64,000 nucleotides of DNA from Lithodes maja. Lineage: Eukaryota; Arthropoda; Malacostraca; Decapoda; Lithodidae. Below are positions 20,857-31,720 of this stretch, piece by piece. The position numbers and the translations under genes are program-made. Under the pieces are notes generated by a model. The model did no database searches. It saw only the letters and a program-made list of their open reading frames with translations, and was not told the DNA's origin. The stretch lies in the NCBI GenBank assembly GCA_037953745.1, contig JBAKBP010006574.1, forward strand, positions 44,961 to 108,960, given 5' to 3'. The number at the start of each line of letters is the position of its first letter. Positions within the stretch are counted from its first letter, which is position 1.

Positions 20857-22664
20857 TGTGACGCACCCAGTGCGTGGCAACTTAACCTGATTGTACTCCT
20901 TGGTACTCCACTGTATCGCCGCGGTGCCGTGTATGTACCGTGTACCGTGTACCGTGTACTGTGCTGGCTGCTTATATTGAGTGTGACAACGTATAACTAT
21001 GTTCTTTGTATCTCTGCAAAGGTCTCGTCATTTGCTAACCAGTGGTGGGTTTTGTTTTAAGCCATGTCGAGACCTTCCATTTAATATGTAGTATCAATAG
21101 AGAAGTTGATAGGTGAGATAATAGGAATTCAGAGAGAGAGAGTGAGTTAGACTTCAGAGCGAGAGGGTAGCAATGGTTGCCAGACGTATGGACCGGTTGG
21201 CAGCCCTGCGCTTATAGCTAGGTGCGACAGGGTTGGTAGTACATTGCCGCCTGCATATGCTGCCTGGCTGCCCATGTTGTCGTACTGCACATTGCATGGA
21301 GGCTCGCTGTGTGTTCCATGATCAGGTTGCCTAGAACCTTTGAGACTCTAACATCCCTTGCCCTCTCTCCCAATTTCTCACGGTTGCACTCTTTCTCTCT
21401 GACGACATTACTCTCATTTCATTCTTCTCTCTATTTAAATGCATACCCTTCCCTTGAGGTCCTAAAGGAGTTTCAGCACTCACCTCTCGTATTACTCTTA
21501 GGACAAGCATATATTTACATGTATTAGATTTAAGGGGTTAATGTGAACAGCGATCTTCTTGATGAGGATAGTTGGTGAACGTTCTACATGTTCACGAGTT
21601 ATATGCCCAGCTCATCATCCAATTTGTGACTAGACTAGTGCCATGTGTAAGAGCCCGACCATGCCCAGGAGTTGTCTGTAGAGGGGCGAGGACTTAGCCT
21701 TGATTTGCCTACCGAGCCAGGAGCGAGTGTAGTACCAGAGACTACAGCTCGCTCGTAGTGCCGGTATAGTAGAGTAACGTAATTTATCTGTCCTTGTGTT
21801 CTCTACAGTCTTTTCCTGGGTTCTCGCTTTCGGTGCTGGGACTCGTTGTTCCTGTGACTTGGCCTGCTAGCTAGAACACATGGGGATGATGAGTGGGTGA
21901 TATCTTTATTTTACTATGCATTGCAGCTCTCTTTAAGTTTATGTATGTAACACTTTACAATACACATTACTCACACACAAGACAACACTATTAATACTTT
22001 CATGTATCAATTAACTGCACTGTCGTTTTGCTGCTGTGTCCGGAGTTCGGTTGCGTAGGGCGCATACAGACTCAGAGGGGAGACAGAGTGAGAGAAGCGA
22101 AGTAGCCTATGCGGTAGTAGGCTACCGGCGCAGTACTGTTGCCTGCAACCTTTTAGTTATTCCAAGTATAGATTCATTATTACAATAAGTGACTACTATT
22201 TATGTTCCTTCCATGTGTATTATTAGGTATCTACTGGATCATGAACATCTTGTATGCTACATGCTAGTGCATGTTAGTAGGGGACAGTTATTCTAGTGCA
22301 CGCGCTTTCAAGTAGGCGTGTACATTTGTCATTTAGCATTTCACTGTCATACCTTTAGCCTGCTTCTATTCTACATTATTAGAGGCTTAATATTAACGTA
22401 GTTTCTTGAGTATTGCATTTCTTTAGTCATAACATAACCTATAAATGTCTGAGGGAGTTTAGCCTCATAGCCTACCCCTGTTGTACACTTTCGCCGAGTT
22501 AAGGTACCTCGTTACCATAGACGATAACTCTGTAGGGCGTTGGTGCTTTTGTTGTCTGGAGCATATAGTATTTGGGACTGGAATCGAGCGTGTCGTTGTC
22601 ACATAAGCCATTTCTGTCCTACGATCAAGAATCCCGAATATGTATTGCCGATCCAGCCGTAACA
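20857..22664 (+). repeat. 5' LTR
   Basis: 1808 bp, starting TGTGACGCACC and ending CCGTAACA. Differs from the 3' LTR at two sites only, 22055 (G versus A at 29494) and 22434 (A versus G at 29873). The small ORF near 21309 inside it is not a gene. Confidence 0.95.
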
Positions 22665-22667
22665 AAA

Positions 22668-22685
22668 TGGCGACCTTGCACAAGA
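22668..22685 (+). promoter_or_regulatory. primer binding site
   Basis: TGGCGACCTTGCAC starts three bases after the 5' LTR. The TGG start complements the CCA end of a tRNA. Which tRNA is not determined. Confidence 0.6.
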
Positions 22686-22907
22686 TTCAGTAGTATCCTA
22701 TCACATGTTTTTTGGAGAACTATTCTATGCTACCTAGTAGAGCTGGCTAGAATTTTCTTGCATATTGGAGGAATTTTTATTGTGTCATTATTGTATTGGT
22801 GGACTTGCAGATTGTTTCGTTGGGGGTGTCTAGAGTAGAGTCATTCAAGCATCTTTAACATTTTGTGAGTCGAGACTGCAATTAGTAATAAGCACTTTTT
22901 TTTTTTT

Positions 22908-23393
22908 ATGAACAGCAATTGTATAACCAGCACTATGTCTAATGACTCATCATTTACGGGGGAGGATAACACGGTACAGCCTAGTAACCAGCAAGTACAA
23001 CAGATGTTTAGGGAGGGGAGTGTTATAAGTGGAGAGAGGGATGCCCGGGCATTTTTGCAGACACCTTTGACCGAACAGCGCCTGCAGGCTATTGATTGTT
23101 ACGGTCTTCGCTGTTTAGCCACGGTTTTGGGGCGGGACTGTCCTGACAGTTGGCCCAAGAAGAATTTGGTGGCATGTTTGTTGGGTGATGGCGATGGGGC
23201 GGTGGGTGGAGTGGGGTCTTGGGGGGTTCCCTCCAAGCCTCCATTCCACTCTACCCCTGAGCTGGGCCCTCAGCCAGCGAGTCTTAGCACGATGCAGCAG
23301 GAGGGTTCTCAAGGGCAAGCTGGCTTACCCGTAAACACGTCTCGGTGTGGATCCCCCATTTTGTGCTCTCCCCCCCCCAGGCCTGTCTCCTGA
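22908..23393 (+). CDS. gag N-terminal frame
   Basis: 161 codons. Contains a SAP-like helical segment (DCYGLRCLATVLGRDCPDSW, about residues 60-80), as in other invertebrate Gypsy gags, then a Pro/Ser-rich linker. It ends shortly after a C9 run (about 23370-23378), where the reading moves +1 into the next frame. Start chosen at the first ATG after the leader; a second ATG lies 9 codons on. Confidence 0.7.
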   Translation: MNSNCITSTMSNDSSFTGEDNTVQPSNQQVQQMFREGSVISGERDARAFLQTPLTEQRLQAIDCYGLRCLATVLGRDCPDSWPKKNLVACLLGDGDGAVGGVGSWGVPSKPPFHSTPELGPQPASLSTMQQEGSQGQAGLPVNTSRCGSPILCSPPPRPVS

Positions 23394-26300
23394 GATGTTA
23401 TTTCAGCTAGAACTAGCTAAGTTTAAGCTGCAGGAGACTCGGATACAGATACAACAGGCTAGTATAGAACGCATAGAGGTTGCTAGAATCCAAGCCAATC
23501 AGGATGCAACCAGGTACCAGGCTGAAATGGATGTCGAGAAGTCTAGAGTAGAGACCACGGGGCGTCATCTCGGTGGTGGGCACCGGGTTACAGACTCACT
23601 TTCGCATTTAATTAAGTTAGTACCCGCATTTGATGAGACAGCAGTGACTGAGTTTTTTGCTCGTTTCGAAAAGAAGTGTCGTGAGTATGACTGGCCGGAG
23701 GTTAAATGGGCAGCATTAGTTTCATCACGTCTAGTGGGTAAGGGGTTGAAAGCCTACGATGCACTGTCACTGGACGAGAGTGTAGTGTATGGACTGGTGA
23801 AGGAGGCTGTGCTCCGGGCCTACGAACTGCAACCCGAAACTTATAGATTGAAGTTCCGTGGCGTGAATAAGAAGAGCGACGTCAGTTTTATGGAGCACGC
23901 ACGGGACTTAACAGATGCAGGTAATAACTGGTTTCGGTCCGAGCACGCAGAGTCGGCTGAGGAAATTAAGCAACTTTTCTATCTGGAACAGTTTTACAAA
24001 TGCACTGGAACCGATCTAACGCTGAACATTAAGGAAAAATGTCCCAAGACAGTAGAGGAGGCTGCCAAGATGGCAGACCTCAGATTATCATTGATTCGTG
24101 GTTGCGGTGCCGCTCAGAGGGCTGAGTCAGGGCAGAAGGGGCGCTATACCCCACCCACCAGAGTTTTCGATAATAACACATCTTATGACACACATAACCA
24201 CACTAAATGCATTGCACCTAATAACACCTACAAACACAAGCCTCTCCCGTTTACTAAAGGTCAGGCCCCTTCTTCGCCCGCACAAGGGAAGAAGCCCATT
24301 GGGGATGTGAAATGTTACAAATGTCAGAAGCTAGGCCATTATTCACGTGAGTGCCCTAGTAACACTCCCGCTAAGCCGGTGTCATTGGTTCACAGTATCG
24401 GTGTGTCTCTGAAGGCTGCAGCAACTGCCCGGGGTAGGTTGTCAGCAGCTGAGGCACACGCGGTAAAGAAGCGTACGGAAGGCTCGACACCTGTCCGGGA
24501 CACTTTCTGTGACCATCGGGGACACGGGTTTGTGAGCTGGGGGAGTGAACTACGGAGGGTTGACTTGCTGAGGGATACGGGGGCTTCGCAAACTTTGTTG
24601 AGGAACTTCACAGGGAAACCGATAAATGCGGCCAGAGTTGTTGTGGTGCAGGGTATAAATGCTACGAGGTCATACCCACTTGTGAGGTTGGAGTTGAGAG
24701 TGGGAGAGGTGTGCAGGGAGCTGGATGTAGGGATCGTTGAGTGTTTGCCAGTTGAGGGCGTCGACCTTCTTCTCGGCAACGACTTTGCGGTGCCCACTTC
24801 CGGGACTCCACCCTTAGTCGTTGCCGAGAGGGCGGCCGACGTGGATGGTGAGAATCGGGAATGGGTTGGGAGGTGCCAACAGGATGAGATGGCCTGTGTG
24901 GTAACCCGATCTCGCTCTGCGGCTCCTGCACAGCCTAGCACTCAACCTCGGGGACAGTGGAGGAAGGATCAGGAGAAGGATGCTAAGGGCAGGAAAAGGG
25001 ACATTGATTCTGCTGCACTTCTCGGTGATTCGGTACTTGGACCTATAATAAACACGGGAGTTGACTCTGGCCCAGATATGGTGTGTAACAAGGCAGAGTT
25101 GGGTAAGACTTCGCGTGAGGCAAGAGCTGTAGCGAGAGCCACTAAGGCAGTAGAGCCTACTAGCCGGGGTAATGTCTTATTACAAAACCATCTTGATGCA
25201 TTGACGCCCGGGGACATTAGTGAGCAGCAGCTGCAAGACGCTAGCCTAGCTCGTTATAGCAATGGTGCCATAGAGTTGGAGGAAGATGGGGATGCGAAGC
25301 CGGGAGATTTCTTTAGGCTCAACAGGATATTGTACCGCAGATTTCTAGACCCCAAATCGAAGTGGGAGGGCGGTGCGAGGGTAGTAGACCAGGTGGTTGT
25401 TCCAAATAAGTATAGAGAGTCCTTATTGTGTCTGGCGCATGATGTGCCGGTGGCGGGTCATTTGGGGGTAACCAAAACATTGGCGGCATTGGGCAGGTTT
25501 TTCTGGTGGCCTGGGGTCAAGGCTGATGTCTGTGCATGGGTGGCTGGGTGTGCGACCTGCCAGACAACGGGGAAGCCTAACCAGACCATCCCGAAGGCAC
25601 CTTTGTTTCCCATACCTGTCACCGGGCCTCCGTTCAGCAAAGTTGTAGTAGATTTGGTTGGCCCTTTCCCGCCTACTAGTAGTGGCAATAAATTCCTGTT
25701 GACAATCATGGATGTGGCTACGAGATACCCGGACGCATACCCCATGAGAAACGGCTCGGCAAAGGCAGTTGTTAAAAACTTATTATTGTTCTGTTCCCGT
25801 TATGGATTTCCACGTGAGGTGCAGTCAGACCAGGGGAGCAATTTTACATCCAAATTGTTCAAGCAAACCCTTCAGTTGCACGGTATATGTTCTGTAGTGT
25901 CGTCAGCCTACCATCCCGAGAGTCAGGGAGTCTTGGAGCGGTGGCACTCGACCCTGAAGAGTATGCTACGCTGTTACTGTGCAGAACATGACACTGATTG
26001 GGATTTGGGTCTGCCGTATGTTCTGTTCGCTGCACGTGAAGTCCCAGGAGAGAGCCTGGGGTTCAGTCCAAATCAACTAGTCTTTGGCCATAATGTGAGA
26101 GGACCTTTAAGTATGGTGAAAGAGATCTGGGAGGGCGAAGAGAAGCCGGGGTCTGTACTTAAATATATCCTTGAGAGCCGGGAGAGACTTATAGGTTGCA
26201 TGGCAGCGGCAGGTAATAACTTGGTTAATGCACAGGCGGTCATGAAGCACCAGTATGACGCCAAGGTGAAGCTTCGGGAGTTTTCGGTGGGTCAGGAGGT

Positions 26301-27426
26301 AATGTTGCTTTTACCTTTGCCTGGACACCCCCTTTCTGCCAAGTTTATTGGGCCGTATGTGGTGGCTAAGAAACTGTCCGACCTTGATTATCTCGTTGCA
26401 ACACCTGACCGTAGAAAAAAACATCAGTTATGTCATGTTAACCTCATGAAAGAGTATGTGAGACGCCCCTCAGAGCCTCTCACTGTCCCTGTGCTGGCCT
26501 GCAGCGGCCAGGGTGGAGAAGGAGGTGGGGACAGTCATGCTGCTGAGGAGGATAGCTGGGACTGTGTCATTTCCGCGGAACAGTGGGCGGGGAATACTGA
26601 ACAAGAGGCTAGGCAAGCTGTAAGTCACCTGCCTGAGCACCAGGGTGCTGCTGTCCTAGGCCTGTTCAGGTCATACCCCTCTGTTTTCGCCGAACACCCA
26701 GGTCTCACTACTCAGGTAACGCACGACGTGGACGTCGGTGATAATGTGCCCTTCAAGTCAGTGCCCTACCGTGTGCCCCCGGTAAAGTTGCCAGCTTTAC
26801 GGGAGGAGTTAAAGTACATGGTTGAGAGAGGGATGATCACTGAAGGTTATGTGAAGTGGACATCACCCGTCACGTTGCAGCCAAAACCTGACGGCAAGGT
26901 GCGGTTCTGCATAGATTTTCGTAGGCTAAATGGCTTGACCACTACCAACCCTTACCCTTTGCCTCGAGTTGACGACAGCGTGGACAAGATAGGGAATGCA
27001 AAGTACCTTACTAAAATTGATCTTGTAAAAGGCTACTGGCAAGTACCCCTGTCGGACCGAGCTAAGCAAGTTTGTGGTTTTGTGGTAGATGGCAAGACCT
27101 ACCAATGTAACGTAATGCCTTATGGGCTTAAGAACGCACCTGCCACGTTTCAGAACCTGATGAACGATATTTGTGACGAAATCCCTAACTGCACGGTCTA
27201 CCTTGATGACGTGATAGTGTATGATGACAATTTTGAAAATCACCTAAGGCACTTAGAGACCCTGTTTGGGAAGTTGCACGATGCTGGGCTGGTGGTGAAC
27301 CTGAGGAAGTGCGAGTTTGTAAAGGCTACTGTGCAGTATCTTGGCTTTGTGGTCGGGTTAGGCCGGGTGTGCCCCCCCCCTGAGCAAGATACAGGCTATC
27401 AATATGTTTCCCAGGCCCACCACTAA
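23347..27426 (+). CDS. pol: gag-protease-integrase-reverse transcriptase
   Basis: A 1359-codon frame; the first codons precede the C9 junction with the gag frame and there is no true ATG start. Gag core lies at about residues 75-260, followed by the zinc knuckle CYKCQKLGHYSREC near 325. Protease motif LRDTGAS is near 405. Integrase follows: HHCC zinc site (AHD, GHLG, CATC; about 695-740), then the DDE core with VVDLVGPF, VQSDQGSNF and ESQGVLERW (about 765-865). Reverse transcriptase comes last, with KWTSPVTLQPKPDGKVRFCI, NVMPYGLKNAPATFQ and YLDDVIVYDD (about 1165-1295). RT residues look intact. The frame is lost at a second C9 run (27372-27380) just after the RT palm. Confidence 0.9.
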   Translation: MDPPFCALPPPGLSPEMLFQLELAKFKLQETRIQIQQASIERIEVARIQANQDATRYQAEMDVEKSRVETTGRHLGGGHRVTDSLSHLIKLVPAFDETAVTEFFARFEKKCREYDWPEVKWAALVSSRLVGKGLKAYDALSLDESVVYGLVKEAVLRAYELQPETYRLKFRGVNKKSDVSFMEHARDLTDAGNNWFRSEHAESAEEIKQLFYLEQFYKCTGTDLTLNIKEKCPKTVEEAAKMADLRLSLIRGCGAAQRAESGQKGRYTPPTRVFDNNTSYDTHNHTKCIAPNNTYKHKPLPFTKGQAPSSPAQGKKPIGDVKCYKCQKLGHYSRECPSNTPAKPVSLVHSIGVSLKAAATARGRLSAAEAHAVKKRTEGSTPVRDTFCDHRGHGFVSWGSELRRVDLLRDTGASQTLLRNFTGKPINAARVVVVQGINATRSYPLVRLELRVGEVCRELDVGIVECLPVEGVDLLLGNDFAVPTSGTPPLVVAERAADVDGENREWVGRCQQDEMACVVTRSRSAAPAQPSTQPRGQWRKDQEKDAKGRKRDIDSAALLGDSVLGPIINTGVDSGPDMVCNKAELGKTSREARAVARATKAVEPTSRGNVLLQNHLDALTPGDISEQQLQDASLARYSNGAIELEEDGDAKPGDFFRLNRILYRRFLDPKSKWEGGARVVDQVVVPNKYRESLLCLAHDVPVAGHLGVTKTLAALGRFFWWPGVKADVCAWVAGCATCQTTGKPNQTIPKAPLFPIPVTGPPFSKVVVDLVGPFPPTSSGNKFLLTIMDVATRYPDAYPMRNGSAKAVVKNLLLFCSRYGFPREVQSDQGSNFTSKLFKQTLQLHGICSVVSSAYHPESQGVLERWHSTLKSMLRCYCAEHDTDWDLGLPYVLFAAREVPGESLGFSPNQLVFGHNVRGPLSMVKEIWEGEEKPGSVLKYILESRERLIGCMAAAGNNLVNAQAVMKHQYDAKVKLREFSVGQEVMLLLPLPGHPLSAKFIGPYVVAKKLSDLDYLVATPDRRKKHQLCHVNLMKEYVRRPSEPLTVPVLACSGQGGEGGGDSHAAEEDSWDCVISAEQWAGNTEQEARQAVSHLPEHQGAAVLGLFRSYPSVFAEHPGLTTQVTHDVDVGDNVPFKSVPYRVPPVKLPALREELKYMVERGMITEGYVKWTSPVTLQPKPDGKVRFCIDFRRLNGLTTTNPYPLPRVDDSVDKIGNAKYLTKIDLVKGYWQVPLSDRAKQVCGFVVDGKTYQCNVMPYGLKNAPATFQNLMNDICDEIPNCTVYLDDVIVYDDNFENHLRHLETLFGKLHDAGLVVNLRKCEFVKATVQYLGFVVGLGRVCPPPEQDTGYQYVSQAHH

Positions 27427-28015
27427 GCGCCAGGTCATGCGGTTCCTAGGTATGATAGGCTATTATAGGCGCTTCATCCGGGGATACTCTACTGTCTTAG
27501 CACCGTTAACTGATCTACTGTCGAAGTCAGTGAAGTTCTGTTGGGCTGCGGAGTGTCAGAGGGCTTTCGACCTAGTCAAGCACCTGCTGTGTACACATCC
27601 GATTTTGAGAGCCCCAGACTTCTCCAGGAGTTTTCAGCTGGCGACTGATGCCAGCGGTGTGGGTGCCGGGGCAGTGTTACTGCAGACTGATTCTGAGGGC
27701 TTGGAACACCCAGTGAGCTTCTTTTCTCGCAAGTTTAATTCGGCACAAAGGAATTACTCGACTATAGAGAAGGAGCTTCTTGCTATCGTTTTGTCGCTCA
27801 AACATTTCGAAGTTTATGTTCCAGCCTACGGCCCGGTAGTGACGATTTATACGGACCATCATCCCTTGAAATTCCTAAATCAGTTTCACAATCGGAATAT
27901 GCGGTTGACCAGGTGGTCCCTAATGCTCCAAGAGTATAATCTCAACATTCAGCATATTGCCGGGAGTGAGAACGTGATAGCAGATTGTCTATCAAGGGTT
28001 GATGATCCAGGATAG
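27404..28015 (+). CDS. reverse transcriptase end and RNase H
   Basis: 203 codons in the +1 frame after the second C9 run. It starts in the RT connection segment (PRPTTKRQVMRFLGMIGYYR) and continues into RNase H: the TDASGVGAGAVLLQ motif, YSTIEKELLAIV, YTDHHPLKFL and AGSENVIADCLSR. These are the four acidic RNase H positions in normal order. The frame closes 280 bp before the 3' LTR, and nothing follows RNase H, confirming that integrase is not in its usual Gypsy position. Confidence 0.9.
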   Translation: MFPRPTTKRQVMRFLGMIGYYRRFIRGYSTVLAPLTDLLSKSVKFCWAAECQRAFDLVKHLLCTHPILRAPDFSRSFQLATDASGVGAGAVLLQTDSEGLEHPVSFFSRKFNSAQRNYSTIEKELLAIVLSLKHFEVYVPAYGPVVTIYTDHHPLKFLNQFHNRNMRLTRWSLMLQEYNLNIQHIAGSENVIADCLSRVDDPG

Positions 28016-28284
28016 TCGTGCACGGTGTGTGGGTTGAGCAGGAGTAAAATTAGGCTATCATAACGCCGTCCAAAAAGATTATAAAACAATAAAATAAACG
28101 AGAATTTTTTTTTTAGTTTTGTAAGTCTTTATTGTTGTAGCATGATGCATGCGATATTGTGTTTTATGTATAATTCACACTTCAGTTGTTGTGCACCTTT
28201 TGCAATTAGTGGCAGCTAAGGGTAGCAGGTCGGTTGGTTGCCTGTCAGATTTTGATAATGCTTCTAAGGTCGATTATCTAAAAT

Positions 28285-28295
28285 CTTGGGGGGGC
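28285..28295 (+). promoter_or_regulatory. polypurine tract
   Basis: A short purine tract with seven G, followed by C and the 3' LTR start. The usual primer site for plus-strand synthesis. Confidence 0.65.
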
Positions 28296-30103
28296 TGTGA
28301 CGCACCCAGTGCGTGGCAACTTAACCTGATTGTACTCCTTGGTACTCCACTGTATCGCCGCGGTGCCGTGTATGTACCGTGTACCGTGTACCGTGTACTG
28401 TGCTGGCTGCTTATATTGAGTGTGACAACGTATAACTATGTTCTTTGTATCTCTGCAAAGGTCTCGTCATTTGCTAACCAGTGGTGGGTTTTGTTTTAAG
28501 CCATGTCGAGACCTTCCATTTAATATGTAGTATCAATAGAGAAGTTGATAGGTGAGATAATAGGAATTCAGAGAGAGAGAGTGAGTTAGACTTCAGAGCG
28601 AGAGGGTAGCAATGGTTGCCAGACGTATGGACCGGTTGGCAGCCCTGCGCTTATAGCTAGGTGCGACAGGGTTGGTAGTACATTGCCGCCTGCATATGCT
28701 GCCTGGCTGCCCATGTTGTCGTACTGCACATTGCATGGAGGCTCGCTGTGTGTTCCATGATCAGGTTGCCTAGAACCTTTGAGACTCTAACATCCCTTGC
28801 CCTCTCTCCCAATTTCTCACGGTTGCACTCTTTCTCTCTGACGACATTACTCTCATTTCATTCTTCTCTCTATTTAAATGCATACCCTTCCCTTGAGGTC
28901 CTAAAGGAGTTTCAGCACTCACCTCTCGTATTACTCTTAGGACAAGCATATATTTACATGTATTAGATTTAAGGGGTTAATGTGAACAGCGATCTTCTTG
29001 ATGAGGATAGTTGGTGAACGTTCTACATGTTCACGAGTTATATGCCCAGCTCATCATCCAATTTGTGACTAGACTAGTGCCATGTGTAAGAGCCCGACCA
29101 TGCCCAGGAGTTGTCTGTAGAGGGGCGAGGACTTAGCCTTGATTTGCCTACCGAGCCAGGAGCGAGTGTAGTACCAGAGACTACAGCTCGCTCGTAGTGC
29201 CGGTATAGTAGAGTAACGTAATTTATCTGTCCTTGTGTTCTCTACAGTCTTTTCCTGGGTTCTCGCTTTCGGTGCTGGGACTCGTTGTTCCTGTGACTTG
29301 GCCTGCTAGCTAGAACACATGGGGATGATGAGTGGGTGATATCTTTATTTTACTATGCATTGCAGCTCTCTTTAAGTTTATGTATGTAACACTTTACAAT
29401 ACACATTACTCACACACAAGACAACACTATTAATACTTTCATGTATCAATTAACTGCACTGTCGTTTTGCTGCTGTGTCCGGAGTTCGGTTGCATAGGGC
29501 GCATACAGACTCAGAGGGGAGACAGAGTGAGAGAAGCGAAGTAGCCTATGCGGTAGTAGGCTACCGGCGCAGTACTGTTGCCTGCAACCTTTTAGTTATT
29601 CCAAGTATAGATTCATTATTACAATAAGTGACTACTATTTATGTTCCTTCCATGTGTATTATTAGGTATCTACTGGATCATGAACATCTTGTATGCTACA
29701 TGCTAGTGCATGTTAGTAGGGGACAGTTATTCTAGTGCACGCGCTTTCAAGTAGGCGTGTACATTTGTCATTTAGCATTTCACTGTCATACCTTTAGCCT
29801 GCTTCTATTCTACATTATTAGAGGCTTAATATTAACGTAGTTTCTTGAGTATTGCATTTCTTTAGTCATAACGTAACCTATAAATGTCTGAGGGAGTTTA
29901 GCCTCATAGCCTACCCCTGTTGTACACTTTCGCCGAGTTAAGGTACCTCGTTACCATAGACGATAACTCTGTAGGGCGTTGGTGCTTTTGTTGTCTGGAG
30001 CATATAGTATTTGGGACTGGAATCGAGCGTGTCGTTGTCACATAAGCCATTTCTGTCCTACGATCAAGAATCCCGAATATGTATTGCCGATCCAGCCGTA
30101 ACA
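28296..30103 (+). repeat. 3' LTR
   Basis: 1808 bp, identical to the 5' LTR except for two transitions at 29494 and 29873. Ends GCCGTAACA, then the TTAC target duplication. Confidence 0.95.
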
Positions 30104-30107
30104 TTAC

Positions 30108-30520
30108 ATTTTCACTTATAGCTGAGATTTCATCGCATAATTATATATTAACATGAGTGAGACTCGCTCGCCGTGTTCTAAAATGGAAATGAAAATGGAG
30201 TAAAAATGGAAACATACTGTACTAGCTAAAGTTACTCGAAACGGAATAAGCCAACACTATTACAGTTAATAAATAAATATAATTATTACTTGGAATTTAT
30301 AAATAATTAACTCTGTTGATGGTATCGTACCCCAAACTTTAGAGCCGTTAGGCATATATGGGCACAAACTGTTACAATTTATTCCTAACACACATTGTAG
30401 GCATGCGGACGACAAAAAGTAACTTTTGTCTGGTGGCGGTATCAGCTCATTAACTTTGGGGATGCTTACAGTTGCAGAAATATACAGTATGTCTGTCTTC
30501 GTTTCTAATATTATTGTTCT
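30108..30520. other. AT-rich spacer
   Basis: Host-like AT-rich sequence between the Gypsy element and the 58-bp array. No gene recognised. Confidence 0.5.
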
Positions 30521-31720
30521 TAGGTAGCTATAAGATAGATGTAACGTAGGGGATATAGGTTGTAGTGAGAGATGTCTTTAGGTAGCTATAAGATAGATGT
30601 AACGTAGGGGATATAGGTTGTAGTGAGAGATGTCTTTAGGTAGCTATAAGATAGATGTAACGTAGGGGATATAGGTTGTAGTGAGAGATGTCTTTAGGTA
30701 GCTATAAGATAGATGTAACGTAGGGGATATAGGTTGTAGTGAGAGATGTCTTTAGGTAGCTATAAGATAGATGTAACGTAGGGGATATAGGTTGTAGTGA
30801 GAGATGTCTTTAGGTAGCTATAAGATAGATGTAACGTAGGGGATATAGGTTGTAGTGAGAGATGTCTTTAGGTAGCTATAAGATAGATGTAACGTAGGGG
30901 ATATAGGTTGTAGTGAGAGATGTCTTTAGGTAGCTATAAGATAGATGTAACGTAGGGGATATAGGTTGTAGTGAGAGATGTCTTTAGGTAGCTATAAGAT
31001 AGATGTAACGTAGGGGATATAGGTTGTAGTGAGAGATGTCTTTAGGTAGCTATAAGATAGATGTAACGTAGGAGATATAGGTTGTAGTGAGAGATGTCTT
31101 TAGGTAGCTATAAGATAGATGTAACGTAGGGGATATAGGTTGTCGTGAGAGATGTCTTTAGGTAGCTATAAGATAGATGTAACGTAGGGGATATAGGTTG
31201 TAGTGAGAGATGTCTTTAGGTAGCTATAAGATAGATGTAACGTAGGGGATATAGGTTGTAGTGAGAGATGTCTTTAGGTAGCTATAAGATAGATGTAACG
31301 TAGGGGATATAGGTTGTAGTGAGAGATGTCTTTAGGTAGCTATAAGATAGATGTAACGTAGGGGATATAGGTTGTAGTGAGAGATGTCTTTAGGTAGCTA
31401 TAAGATAGATGTAACGTAGGGGATATAGGTTGTAGTGAGAGATGTCTTTAGGTAGCTATAAGATAGATGTAACGTAGGGGATATAGGTTGTAGTGAGAGA
31501 TGTCTTTAGGTAGCTATAAGGTAGATGTAACGTAGGGGATATAGGTTGTAGTGAGAGATGTCTTTAGGTAGCTATAAGATAGATGTAACGTAGGGGATAT
31601 AGGTTGTAGTGAGAGATGTCTTTAGGTAGCTATAAGGTAGATGTAACGTAGGGGATATAGGTTGTAGTGAGAGATGTCTTTAGGTAGCTATAAGGTAGAT
31701 GTAGTGTAGGGGATATACGT
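30521..31720 (+). repeat. 58-bp tandem repeat array
   Basis: About 20.5 direct copies of a 58-bp unit starting TAGGTAGCTATAAGATAGAT. Copies are nearly identical; seen variants are single changes (GATAG to GGTAG in the last units, one GGGG to GGAG near 31073, one GTAG to GTCG near 31143). The last unit degenerates after 31700. No spacers, so this is a minisatellite and not a CRISPR array. GATA-like cores occur in every unit. Confidence 0.95.

Larger units (their letters stand above)
20857..30103 (+). mobile_element. young Ty3/Gypsy element, Gmr1-like gene order
   Basis: A 9.25-kb LTR retrotransposon flanked by TTAC (20853-20856 and 30104-30107; ATTAC if the last base is counted as host). LTRs are 1808 bp each. 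The coding order is gag, protease, integrase, reverse transcriptase, RNase H. Integrase before reverse transcriptase is unusual for Ty3/Gypsy and is the hallmark of the Gmr1 group, whose pol order imitates Ty1/Copia. Two single-base frame changes, both inside C9 homopolymers, split what would otherwise be one long gag-pol frame. No env-like ORF is seen. Confidence 0.9.

Noticed and set aside
21309..21527. 72-codon ORF repeated at 28748-28966
   Set aside because: It lies inside the Gypsy LTRs and is duplicated only because the LTRs are; no domain.
24390..25745. Minus ORFs of 82-183 codons
   Set aside because: Shadows of the Gypsy gag-pol frame.
30521..31720. CRISPR-like array
   Set aside because: Direct repeats with no unique spacers, in a eukaryotic context; same for 44422-44784 and 57423-60818.
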